This document shows, in pieces, positions 46,362 to 56,856 of a stretch of 64,000 bases of DNA. How positions within the stretch are numbered: position 1 is the stretch's first letter; every line of letters begins with the position of its first letter. The DNA is taken from NCBI GenBank assembly GCA_037176845.1, contig JAYKXP010000024.1:310001-374000 (forward strand), in the 5' to 3' direction. The stretch comes from Paramarasmius palmivorus. Taxonomy: Eukaryota; Basidiomycota; Agaricomycetes; Agaricales; Marasmiaceae. Below the pieces are notes generated by a model, which ran no database searches, was not told the DNA's origin, and was given only the letters and a program-made list of their open reading frames with translations. The translations under genes and the position numbers were made by a program.

Positions 46362-47235
46362 TCATGATGGTGCTCCCTGGTCCGGGAGACGTTCTATAGC
46401 ATATCTCCTCTTGACGATGTACATCAAAGGAATACCAGGAATTTGCCGTATCCTCCGCCGCAGCTCCCTATCGCATGTCGCCACGATGAAACACTTGTGA
46501 GCCGTCACTCTCTGGACAAGGCAATCATCAGCATAGGTTCCTTGATGATTGCACGTCAGACGTTCAAATCGCGGGTCTCGAGCCACCCTTGGGAAAAGGA
46601 AGTCCGATAAGTCAAAATCCTAGACGTAAAGAGAACTTGATATGATACCTTAGGGCCACTCGATATTTGTGTCCAAGTTTCTCCAATTCGGCCATCACGC
46701 AGTCTGTTACACAAGGTATACCTAGAATTAGGATTGTAACGTGTCAGAAGTCGAACGATAAATGACAAGAGATGGCGGAGAGACGGACATTTCGCGAAAA
46801 GGCAGTCCATCATGCCACTGACAAGTTCGAGTTTATTTTGCAAACTGAAATTGATGAAGTTGGTATCAATTAGGACGCGGTAAGGAGGGACAAGGGCGGT
46901 GTTATGGGCCAAGAAGAGCGACGAGGCGGCTGGGGCACTGTAGTGATTTTAGTTGAATGATATGGATGCTAGGTCTGGACGACGACGCACACTCTCCGCA
47001 CGGCCTTGGCCTTTTCTTCTTCCTCCTTTTTCTTCTGTTTCAACTGATTTTCCTTCCTGCGGCATGCGATGAGTACCTAGCTCTTGTGAACCAGTTCGAA
47101 TGTACGAACAGTCGAATATCTTTAGGATTCAACATCCGCTTCACGGCGGCAAACTTTTTAGTCTTTTTTACTTTTCCCTTGAAGAATAGGGTAGTCAGAA
47201 CGCGACGTCTAGGGAACGATTGCACTACTTACCAT
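46362..47235 (-). CDS. FCF1: rRNA-processing protein FCF1/UTP24 (PIN-domain nuclease)
   Basis: The start codon at 47233-47235 is followed directly by a 55-nt intron (47178-47232). The next exon reads [20 protein letters not shown], so the first coding exon is only ATG. Further exons give [37 protein letters not shown] and [19 protein letters not shown], then [56 protein letters not shown] and [20 protein letters not shown]. The PIN acidic residues (IDTNF, TDCVMAE, YADDC, TCDRE) are all present. FCF1 is the small-subunit-processome endonuclease that cuts pre-rRNA at A1/A2. Length is about 200 residues, as in yeast. A CACGTG box lies 49 bp upstream. Confidence 0.92.
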
Positions 47236-47283
47236 CTTGACTTGCCGGTGTCGTCGTCGTCGGTGAGCAAAATTATTCCAAGC

Positions 47284-47289
47284 CACGTG
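47284..47289. promoter_or_regulatory. CACGTG box upstream of FCF1
   Basis: A palindromic E-box lies 49 bp upstream of the FCF1 start, on the side shared with the possible small plus-strand gene. Confidence 0.35.
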
Positions 47290-47323
47290 ACATCACTCAA
47301 GATGAATCAAATCGGGAATTCAG

Positions 47324-47639
47324 ATGCCGCCACCGGATCTTGACGCGATGCCCCCTCAACAGTACTTGAGCCCACAGCCCGACTCCCACTTTCGCCAGTT
47401 CTACCAGTTAAGTACTATGTGATGCATCTCTGATATTAACTGACTGTTTTTATGAAAGGAGACGATAGGCGGACTCTGTAAGTTTATTACTAAATTTGAC
47501 TGTTCTCCGTCGGTCTTGTGTTCCCTTGATTGCCCAGAAAAGGCAGGTGAACCCCAACACTCTCCCATCCGGCAAAAGGTGGCGTATGCAAAAGAGGGCG
47601 CCACATGTACCATGTGAGGTTCTCCCAGCCTTTCCGTGA
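47324..47639 (+). CDS. possible small spliced gene or 5' exons of the C2H2 gene
   Basis: Exons 47324-47411, 47459-47477 and 47543-47639 join in frame across two GT-AG introns. They give about 70 residues, beginning MPPPDLDAMPPQQYLSPQPD and later containing DDRRTLQVNPNTLPSGKRW and CEVLPAFP. The middle exon is only 19 nt. The composition (Pro, Gln, basic C-terminal half) resembles the disordered N-terminus of a regulator, and the C2H2 factor lies downstream on the same strand, but I found no obvious splice joining them. It is a plausible but unproven gene. Confidence 0.3.
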
Positions 47640-48075
47640 CAGACAGCGTCTATCTATGCGCAAAGGAATCAATTACGATCCTTTCCTAGTATCTGTCCAA
47701 GGTTCCCTGGCGCCACTCTCCAAATATTAGGACCGGTTTTGTGGTATGATTCACCCGCTGACTCGGAATATCCCTGATCAGTGCGCCACCGTGAGGACGA
47801 AAAGGGATTACAAATTCAAATAAGCAAACTTGTTTTTCCCCCTTAGTTGTAGCAGTATTTTCTGGGAATAGTATCCTAGAGATGGATAGAAAGCAATGTA
47901 GCAGTGCTTCAAGTATAGCCAATGTGTCGCCTAGAGGAACGAGAGAGATGATTCGCGTGATCGGACACCGACAGGATCAAAGAAGTCTACATAATAGCGT
48001 AGTGAAATTTACACGCTTGCTTTAAAATCACCATTTGATTGTTCCCCGACACTTGTCTTCTTTCACTCTCTTACC

Positions 48076-49802
48076 ATGTTCCTCATCGACCGGCACAACC
48101 GAGACGGTATGGATGGACCACAGAGCAGTGACGAAGAGGAGAAATATCAGTGAGTTCGCCGTGCCTGACGTTTGTGATGTCACTTTAGCTCACCTCTTGT
48201 ACTGTCCCACTTACAGGTCTTACTGGCCCGAAGGAGAGAAAGATTTTAAGAATCTACCAAAGCCAACTCATCCTCCATCGGCCGAGAACGAGAATCGTTA
48301 CCTATATACCACTAGAAATGGCGTAACAACGCGAGAAACCCTTCCGGAAGATCAGCATCTACTGAGACCCCAATTACTCTACCCACCAATTCCAATATCA
48401 CTCCCTCAAGACTCCCAAACAGTCACTTACGGGCGAAGCAGAGTGTGTCACCATCCCATTCTCATGACGAGAAACTCTTCTCATGTTGTTCTAGAAGGAA
48501 TTCTTTTTAATAGATGACAGACCGGACGTTCCTTCACAAGAAGACATGGAAGGATATGATTCCGATTTTCACACCTTTTTCCCTCGAGGTCAACGTTACT
48601 CTTCCCGGAGCCGTAGTCCGAGTACAAGCTCATCCAGATCATCATCCGGTTCTTTCTCTCCGAAAACCTTTTCGCTTCATCCAGCCACTTTTCCCGAATG
48701 TTCGTCGCGTCCAGCATCTCCCAATCAAACTGCAGCAGGCCCAAGTAATGCTCAACCCCAGACTTCTACCCCATCAAAGTCTGAGCATGCAGAGTCGATT
48801 TCGCGCGAAGGCAGTCCGCCATGTTCCTTCACGAACGGAAGCGATCCTAGTTACAATCACTTCGGTATCGCGCGCTCCAGCTTTCCTCACCATTACCGTG
48901 ATCCCCAGTACTATTCTACTCCCTCTCTCACCTATCCACACGTGAACGACTCAAATTATGTTCCACCTACCAATTATAGTGCATTAGCACAAGCGAAGCG
49001 CCACCCGTCTCCGTGGTCTCTTAGCGCAAAAGCACAAGGAAAGCAAAGACAGTATCTGCCCGATACTGGGTACGAAACAGGTTACGAGTCGGGTGTATCA
49101 GGTGTTCCCGCTTCTGAGCTGGCTGACCTTCGTCTCGATGGGAGATCGGACTTGATGGATGATACACCATCTCCTGATATTCCACATACCGGGGACTACC
49201 CCCCGAACGGGATGGCCACCTCAATGTCTGTGTTTCCGGCGAATCCGAAACGTCCACGTACAAAAACAGCGAGATCATACACATCATCGGCTTCTCCAGC
49301 TACGCGAAATATCAGGGCCAGGGCGAGATCTACCACAACAAGCGCAGACAACGATGACGACGACGAGGGTCTGCTGCAGCATTCTCGCAAAGGGGGAGGT
49401 AAACGACCTGCGAAACGACCTGTTGAAGAGACGGACGATGACTGGGAACCGAGGGAGGTACCTCCTTCGAAGGCGGGCGCCAATGGTACATATGACACGC
49501 ATGGGAGCAGAGGTAGTCCGAAGAAACGAAAGCTGAACCGATATCCTTGTCCTATAACCGGGTGCAAGGAGACGTTCACACGGCGGAACGATGTTCGTCG
49601 GCATGTTATGAATGCTGCTGTTCATCGCGACTCGGAAGAAGCACAGAGGTTTATTGGAGAAACAGGGACTGTAACGAGGTGTAGGTTGTGTAATGCGGAT
49701 TTGTCGAGGGCCGATGCTCGTATGCGACACGAGCGAACGAGCGCTTGTGGGAAACGGACAACACAGAAAATGAAGGACCAAATGATAGTAATGAGGGTTT
49801 GA
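48076..49802 (+). CDS. C2H2 zinc-finger protein, putative transcription factor
   Basis: Exon 1 starts MFLIDRHNRDGMDGPQSSDE. An intron ending CTTACAG leads to YWPEGEKDFKNLPKPTHPP. A second intron with acceptor GTTCTAG joins GRSR to KEFFLIDDRPDVPSQED, keeping frame into a long last exon. That exon is Ser/Pro/Tyr-rich for about 300 residues, then has basic stretches (GKRPAKRP, PKKRKLNRYP, a likely nuclear signal) and a C2H2 finger: YPCPITGCKETFTRRNDVRR with HVMNAAVH. A second, weaker finger is CRLCNADLSRADARMRHERT. The protein ends KDQMIVMRV at 49802. The layout, with C-terminal fingers after a long disordered region, is common for basidiomycete regulators. Targets are unknown. Confidence 0.8.
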
Positions 49803-52110
49803 CACGCCCAGAGAGAGAAAGGTTCGCAAAGCTTCGCTAAGCTTCCCCCTTTACGATTCTTTCCTTGTTCTCAGCCTAGACCTTTCCCCGTTCATTCCTC
49901 CACTATGTTTAAACCGGCAGCACACTAATCGCCACTTTCTATGTTACCAGGGGGTCCATTCCATGTTTGTGGCGTCTCCGAGTTTCGACAACTAAACGAA
50001 ATCCGGAATACATATTTTTACATTGTATGGCCATCCCTTTCCAGGATCGTTGTAGCGACTCATCATGCATCATGCGTCACCCTTTGTCAGCTATCCCGCT
50101 GAAGCCTTAGTCCAGCATGTTTACCTTGATTGTCGCGAATCATTCAACTCAGGATAGACGATTTACATAGTGGTCAAAGCCAGAGCCTTCACGACCGACG
50201 CGGCAGGCTCATGGCTTGGCTGCCCTGTAAAGAGCCGTTTTCATCACACAGGATTGATGTGTGTGGCGTATGGTATGCGGTTCTCCCGTTCATCTTTCTC
50301 ACCCACGGCTCAGAATATCAACGATGTCATCGTCATCTATAATGGAATCAGCCGACGGGGATCTGTGAAGGGTGCAGAATGAAGATGATGCATTGTAGAC
50401 ACGGATATGGGAAGGTCGTACTTACATACTTCCAAGAAGCGCGTCAAATCTCCTATCTTCTCCTGCACAATTCATTGTCCTTTGAACTCTCCTTCGCTTT
50501 CGCTGTGACTCTATTTACGGAAGAACTATGAGCAACGTTCGAAAAGCGTCCGAGTTCTTTCAACCACGAGGGGCTACACGAGGCTGGTGCTTTCATGCTG
50601 TGACTATCCTTTAGGGCGCTGTTGGTGTGGGGGCTCTTTCATCTTTACTTTTCCCGTCTTTTGCGGGGAGCGCTCAGAAGACAAGGGAAGAATAGAGAAG
50701 AATCCAGTCGAAGACGGGGGGTCACGAGCACGGCGTAAACTGAGCGATAGGGTCTATCAGCCTACCGGAGACATACCGACCCACTTGTAAAGTGCTGAAA
50801 ACCGCAGGGGATTGATACCTCGAAAATGTCCTGTTAGGTTTTCTTTTCGACTGCCAGAGTAACTGTTACCACGTTCCTGTTCCTGTGCATATCTGATAAT
50901 TGCATGGTTCGTACTCTCTTTGACCATGAGGTGTTGAAACTGGGGGCGCGTATTCATGAAATGTCGTTCGAGTCATCTAGCACTTACCTCGTATGTCAGG
51001 AATAGTGCTGTGCTTTTTCAGCCCATCTACTGAATGATATAGATCTAGTCGCTCGAGATGCATAAAATTTAGGTGATCTGTTTCTATTGGTTCCCTTGAC
51101 ATCGGAATGCTTTTGGCCATGCTTTTTTGGCAGTGTGCACGGAGATAGAAAAACCTTGTACGCCACGGGGAGATGTCCATTCAAGGTCCGAGTGTGGTAA
51201 ATTAGACCGGCGCCAACTAAGACAGGGCCAGAGCAGATTGGGACCCCACGTGACTTGTGACAGAAAAAGTTTCGTCTATGCATTTGCTCAGTTCGTCGAA
51301 TTTCGGAAATCTAAGACGACTATCCTTTGTAGATGGTCTTTCTGCGAAACTTGGTCGTTTTCGTTTTTCAATACGACCTTTTTTCGTTGAATGCATAGCG
51401 AAGTTATAAAGTCACGTGGGGTCCCGATCTGCGCTGGCCCTGTCTTACAAGTGGTAAGCCTCAACGATACCCCCTCGGAGGCAGTGTTACCCAGGAGTTA
51501 CCTAAGTAGTAAGAAGAAAAATTTTAGAGGCTGGTCTAGATACGTTTGAGGGTATGACATTAGCCACTTCATATTCCCATTCTCGAAGGAAGAGACTCAG
51601 AGCGCTCCTTGAGGCTGTTATTTCTTCCCGGCCGGTGTATTGACCGTTGCATCGTGTTGGAATGGTCAGGAGAGACTGTGATGATATTGAGACAAAACTT
51701 GTGTTCGGGCATGACCGCAAGTGTGAGAGAGGAGGAGATTCAGAAATCTGGAATGCAAGGTGGAGAACAAAGTCATAGTGTTTTCGGATATCTTGCGGGC
51801 GGTGCGGGCTAAGACTCCGAACCCGAAAAACGCTCGTCCGAGACGCCGTGTTTGGCTTGCCATCATTCGTGTCACAGAAGGGATCATCCAAGATTCAAGA
51901 TTCAATGCGCAGACCGCTCAACGCACCAATTAACCAGTTTTCTGGCTCTTTCCCGTACCAATACCACCGGCCTTTCCCTTAAATACAGCCCAAATGGCAC
52001 ATCAAGTTTCACTACATCTTCTCCTTCTTTCTTTCAAGCACTGTAGAGTAGCCCAGCTTGCTACCTAATCCTTCTTAATCTTCTCTTTCATCAACCTTCT
52101 ATCGTTCACA
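49803..52110. other. 2.3-kb intergenic region with MITE and PAL promoter
   Basis: The region contains the TA-flanked inverted-repeat element at 51220-51445 and, near 52110, a pyrimidine-rich PAL leader. TTAAATA at about 51980 may be its TATA box. Open frames of 60-130 codons here (for example 51502-51891 minus) show no protein character. Confidence 0.5.
51220..51445. mobile_element. MITE-like element with 37-bp terminal inverted repeats and TA flanks
   Basis: The left end (51220-51256) begins AGACAGGGCC, and the right end (51409-51445) is its reverse complement; 35 of 37 positions match. A TA dinucleotide flanks each side (51218-51219 and 51446-51447), which fits the TA target duplication of Tc1/mariner-type elements. 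The 226-bp element has no coding capacity and an AT-richer centre. Each inverted repeat contains CACGTG. Both the repeats and the flanks were read directly; the superfamily is inferred. Confidence 0.8.
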
Positions 52111-54763
52111 ATGTTCACCGATTCGCGTCGCACACGCGCTCGTCGCTCTTCATCCGTCACCATCCACACTATCTTTGACAAACCCAACACCAACGCCAGT
52201 ATTGTCAGAGTTAGAGCAACCAGCGTATCTCAGCAAACGCCAGCGACATCTCAGCGGACGCTGCTATCCAAGTTCATTGCGTCTCAAAGAGAATTGGAAA
52301 GCTATCAGTGCGTTACGCAAAAGTTTTATGTTCAACTCATACTCATACTCCGTGTCCAGGGCTGGCAAACCAGTGAGGGTTGACGGAGAAACCGTTTCTA
52401 TTGCAGCTGTCACCGCGGCAGCTAGGTATCATGCCTCAGTCGAACTCGATCAATCATCAACAGTCAGGGAGAGGCTTGACAAAAGTCGAGCACATCTCTC
52501 CGACAAGGTCAATAATGGCATCAGTATCTATGGCGTCTCAACCGGCTTTGGAGGTTCCGCTGATACCAGAACCGACTCTCCTCTTGTTCTTGGTCATGCT
52601 CTTCTCCAGATGCAGCATGCCGGTGTTCTTCCTTCATCAACTAAACCGCTGGAAGCATTGCCGCTCTTGGATCCAATCGGGTCCACTGTGATGCCGGAAG
52701 CTTGGGTTCGGGGGGCGATCCTCATCCGTATGAACTCACTCATTCGAGGCCACTCCGGTGTACGATGGGAGCTTGTGGAGAAGATGAACCAGCTTTTGGC
52801 TGCGAATATCACGCCGGTTATCCCTTTACGTGGTAGCATTTCTGCCTCCGGAGGTATGCCTACCGCCATCATGATAACACTAAATTGACACTTTTGCACT
52901 ACGACAGACTTATCGCCTCTCTCCTACATCGCGGGAACTCTGTGCGCCAACCCGTCAATACGGGTCTTTGACGGCGAGGCATCATTCGGTGCGCGTCAGA
53001 TCGTGTCGAGTCGGGATGCCTTGGCTTCTCACCACATCGAGCCGCTTGCTCTGGCATCCAAGGAGCATCTGGGCATTCTCAATGGCACGGCTTTTTCGGC
53101 AGCAGTCGCGTCTTTGGCAATGAATGATGCGGTTCACCTCGCGCTCCTTTCACAAGTCTTAACTGCTATGGGAGTGGAAGCCCTTAAAGGAACTCGTGGA
53201 CCATTTGACCCCTTCATCCACAATGTCGCGCGTCCTCATCCTGGTCAGGTTGAGTGTGCTAAAAATATCTGGGATCTTCTCGAGGGAAGCAAGTTCGCCA
53301 TCTTGGAAGAGAAGGAGGTCACAATTGCAGAGGTATGGGATCTGATTTCAATTTTTGATCTTCCGTGGTTGATCATAGATTGTAGGATGAGGGTACCCTG
53401 CGTCAGGACAGGTATTCCCTTCGCACGGCGCCGCAATTCATTGGGCCACAAATCGAGGACTTACTCGCGTCCCTCGCAACAATTACTCAGGAATGCAACT
53501 CTAGTATGCAACAATAATTTTCAATTACTGAGGTCATCTTCTAATCATTCGATATAGCCACCGATAACCCATTAATAGATGGCGAAACTGGGAAAGTTCA
53601 TAATGGAGGTATGCAATTTCCAACGTACACAAAGACTTCAACAGCTAAATGAGACGTGATTCTAGGTAATTTCCAGGCAATGGCGGTTACAAATTCCATG
53701 GAGAAAACTAGGCTCGCTCTTCATCACCTCGGGAAAATCTTATTCGCTCAGTGTGCAGAGCTTATGGATAATTCGATGAACCGTGGCCTCCCACCCTCGC
53801 TTGCGGCCACCGATCCTTCCCTGAACTACTTTGGAAAGGGTATCGATATCGCTACAGCAGCATACGTAGGCGAGCTCGGATACCTTGCTGCTCCTGTCTC
53901 CACCCATATCCAGAGCGCCGAGATGCACAATCAAGCAGTCAAGTGAGTTGACCCTTTTGCCATTTAACGTTTTAACTTACACGGCTGCCTTGCAGCTCTC
54001 TTGCGTTGATTTCTTGCCGCGCCACCATCAATTCGTTGGAGGTGCTGTCAATCTTAATCGCCTCCTACTGTTACGTCTTGTGTCAAGGTAAGATATCCTA
54101 GATGCCTTTCTTGCCCCTCTAACCGGCTCTTGTCCTTAGCTTTGGATCTCCGTGCTCTTGAGGTCGAGTTCAAGGATGGTGTCCAACGGATTGTTCGCGA
54201 GGAGCTCTCCATCACATATAACACCCTCAGTTACGCCGAGCTCAGCTCGCTTACGGCGGCGGTTTTCAATGCCACTGTGGCCGGCTGGGAGTCGACTAGT
54301 AGTATGGATGCTACTGCGAGGATGCAAAAGATTGGCAGCACCAACTCGACAGTGCTCCTCGACTTCTTCACACGAGAAAAGCCTGACGATATCTCGGCAC
54401 TCGCCTCCATTCCCAAGTTCAGGCAGACCTTCGCGACACGGGCGACATCGCTTTTGAACGATCTCAGAAGTGATTACCTGACAGGCAAGCGAGGACAAGC
54501 ACCTGCGAGCTCGTACTTGAACAAGACGAAGCCCCTGTACGAATTTGTCAGGAAGACTTTGGGTATCAAAATGCACGGATTGGAGAACCTCCAAAGATTC
54601 CCCAATGGACATGGTGTCGATGCTCAAACCTCCGGCCAAGACGTTTCACTTATCCACGAGGTATGTTTCATTTTTATGTTGATATCGCAACCCTTATTGA
54701 CATGTCATATAGGCAATCAGAGATGGACGCATGCAGCCTGTCATCGTCAGCATGTTTGCTTAA
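52111..54763 (+). CDS. PAL: phenylalanine ammonia-lyase
   Basis: The first exon (from 52111) is joined by an intron of about 50 nt (GTGCGT to GTGTCCAG) so that QRELESYQ runs into [17 protein letters not shown]. The enzyme core follows: [16 protein letters not shown] (catalytic Tyr), then [18 protein letters not shown], where Ala-Ser-Gly forms the MIO electrophile across an intron. Next are [55 protein letters not shown] and [20 protein letters not shown]. The last intron precedes [16 protein letters not shown], with the stop at 54763. PAL deaminates phenylalanine (often also tyrosine) to cinnamate and ammonium. All catalytic motifs are intact, and length is about 740 residues, as in other basidiomycete PALs. 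Confidence 0.94.
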
Positions 54764-55112
54764 TTGTCTTCATTTCTCGCTATTTCTTCCCGCTTCACTA
54801 CTGTATCCACGTTTCTTGCTCTCATTGCTTATTTTATCTATAAAAATTACCCCCAACGGTTATTACGGTCAACTGATGTAGCACAACCTATCATTATTGT
54901 ATTACACTGCCCAAACAGTTTCTATGTATCCTGTAGCGGTCATCTCATTTATCCTCCAAAATCACAACATACATATAGCTTTCCTGTCATCTTGTACATA
55001 CCGTATCGTCATCTAGACCTAGCATTATGAAAATCAAATATAGTTCGAACCATTCTGCAGCGGAGAATCAGATAAGGATCTAACACACCAACTCCTATTC
55101 GCGTTGATTTTT
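54764..55112. other. intergenic region PAL / FAD oxidase
   Basis: A 349-bp AT-rich spacer holds the PAL 3' end and the oxidase promoter. I see no gene in it. Confidence 0.5.
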
Positions 55113-56727
55113 ATGGCACTTCCAACAAACAAAATCCTCATCGTGGGAGCAGGATGTTTTGGGATTTCTACTGCCTATCATCTTCTAAAACGAGGCTTCA
55201 CAGACGTGACGGTAATCGACCGCTCGGAGGTGTTGCCTGCTGTCGATGGCTCAAGTAACGATTTCAATCGCAGTAAGTGCTCCCCCAGTAGTCAATCTTT
55301 TGCATCTAATCGTCTCGACTTAGTCGTACGAACATCATATGCAGATCCCTTCTACTCGAAGCTGGCCAAAGAAGCGATCAAATCTTGGAAAGAAGAGGTC
55401 GATCTTTGGGGAGATAGCTATCAAGAGTTGGGTGCTTCTCGCACGCCTTGATGCAACACTGACTGGCGCTCATTAGATCTGGTGTCCTCATCTTGGGCTC
55501 ATCTGACACCCCTTCGGGATCTTACGCAGATGAAGCGTATGAACACGATGTGGCTCAAGGACTGCGAGTTCGGAAACTTGCAAATCCAGGAGAGCTTAGA
55601 GGCGTCTTCCCTCCTCAAGCTACTGTATCTTTATCCCGATCAAAGGGTTATATCAACTATGATGGTGGATGGGCCGACGCAGGCAGAGCCACGAGTCTAA
55701 TGACGTCCAAAGTAATGTCTATGGGCGGCAAAATCATTCCAGGAAAGACTGTCAAAGCTTTACTTCGTGAGAATGGCAAAGAGACGAGGGGTGTGGAGTG
55801 CGTGGACGGGACCATCTTCGAGGCAGATCTGGTGGTGATTGCCACAGGTTCTTGGACTCCATCGACATTCCCAGATCTGGGGTTGAACGGAAACTGCCTT
55901 TCCACAGGGTGAGTAATGTCCGTTCGAGGATCACATCGTGTTGGTTCAATGAGTGCTAAACGGCATTCAAAGCCAATGTGTGGCCATGACACAGTTGACA
56001 GCAGAAGAGGCCGACGCATATCGCGGATGTCCTGTGCTGCTCAACTTTGATACAGGTTATTACTGTTTCCCGGTGAGCCAAATTCTTTGATTCTCTTATC
56101 CGTATCTGACCCCGTAAATCAATGAAAAGCCCACAAGGAGCAATGTCATGAAGATGGCGTTTCATCGGGCGGGGTATACACATAAGGTTAAGGGAGTGTC
56201 GACCCCGAGGACTGTATCGACTCATCCGGAAAACGGCCTTGCTATTCCCAAAGAGGTCGTGGGTGATTTCCGCAACCATTGGAAAGACGCCTATCCTGAA
56301 CTTGCGAAAAAGCCGTTTTCGAGCACCCGTTTGTGCTGGTGGGTGCATTGCAGACTAGCTTTACCTTTCTGGCTTTGACCCTAGATCTTCAGGTATAATG
56401 ATACACCAGATGGAGACTGGGTCATTGGCAGACACCCGCAAGACACCTCGCTGATACTTGCAACCGGTGGAAGTGGTCACGCATTCAAGGTCTGGCTTCG
56501 ATATTCAATTCTCGTAGATGTACTCACCTTTCCTGTCTCACAAGTTCCTCCCAGTTATAGGTCGTATTGTAGCGGATGCTATTGAGGGCACCCTAGATCC
56601 TGAACTGACTTCCAAGTTTGCTGTGGACCGTAAATTTGACCACGGCGATAAGTCGAGAGAAGGTCAAACTCCGCAAGACCTGCACATTGATCAACTTTGC
56701 ACGCCTCAAGATCTTGAGGCAGTATAG
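55113..56727 (+). CDS. FAD-dependent amine oxidase of the sarcosine/fructosyl-amino-acid oxidase family
   Basis: The start at 55113 is followed by the Rossmann motif KILIVGAGCFGISTAYHLLK, then DGSSNDFNR-IVRTSYADPFYS after the first intron. Further blocks are KGYINYDGGWADAGRATSLM, FEADLVVIATGSWTP, DTGYYCFP, RAGYTHKVKGVSTPR and TRLCWYNDTPDGDWVIGRHP. The Cys in LCWYNDTPD is the expected covalent FAD attachment point. Then LILATGGSGHAFK and FLPVIGRIVADAIEG close the FAD domain. Substrates in the family are N-methyl amino acids, L-pipecolate or glycated (Amadori) amino acids, released with H2O2. The C-terminus ends in SREGQTPQDL and carries no obvious SKL-type peroxisome signal. Length is about 430 residues with seven or so introns. 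Substrate is undetermined. Confidence 0.85.
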
Positions 56728-56856
56728 ATACTACTAGAGAACCAGAAATGATGTTTTGAATCATTGGATTAGAGCCTCTACTAATGTACAGAACGTGGAC
56801 CGTTCCTTTTGTGAACTACAAATGTCAGCATCGTATATTATCTCCGCGTTGGAACT

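Larger units (their letters stand above)
47236..48075. other. divergent region FCF1 / C2H2 gene with a possible small spliced ORF
   Basis: An 840-bp spacer contains a CACGTG box (47284-47289) and a possible three-exon small gene at 47324-47639, described separately. The rest, 47640-48075, shows no coding character. Confidence 0.4.

Noticed and set aside
51502..51891. 129-codon minus-strand open frame next to the MITE
   Set aside because: It has no signal, domain or splice pattern, and lies in the PAL upstream region.
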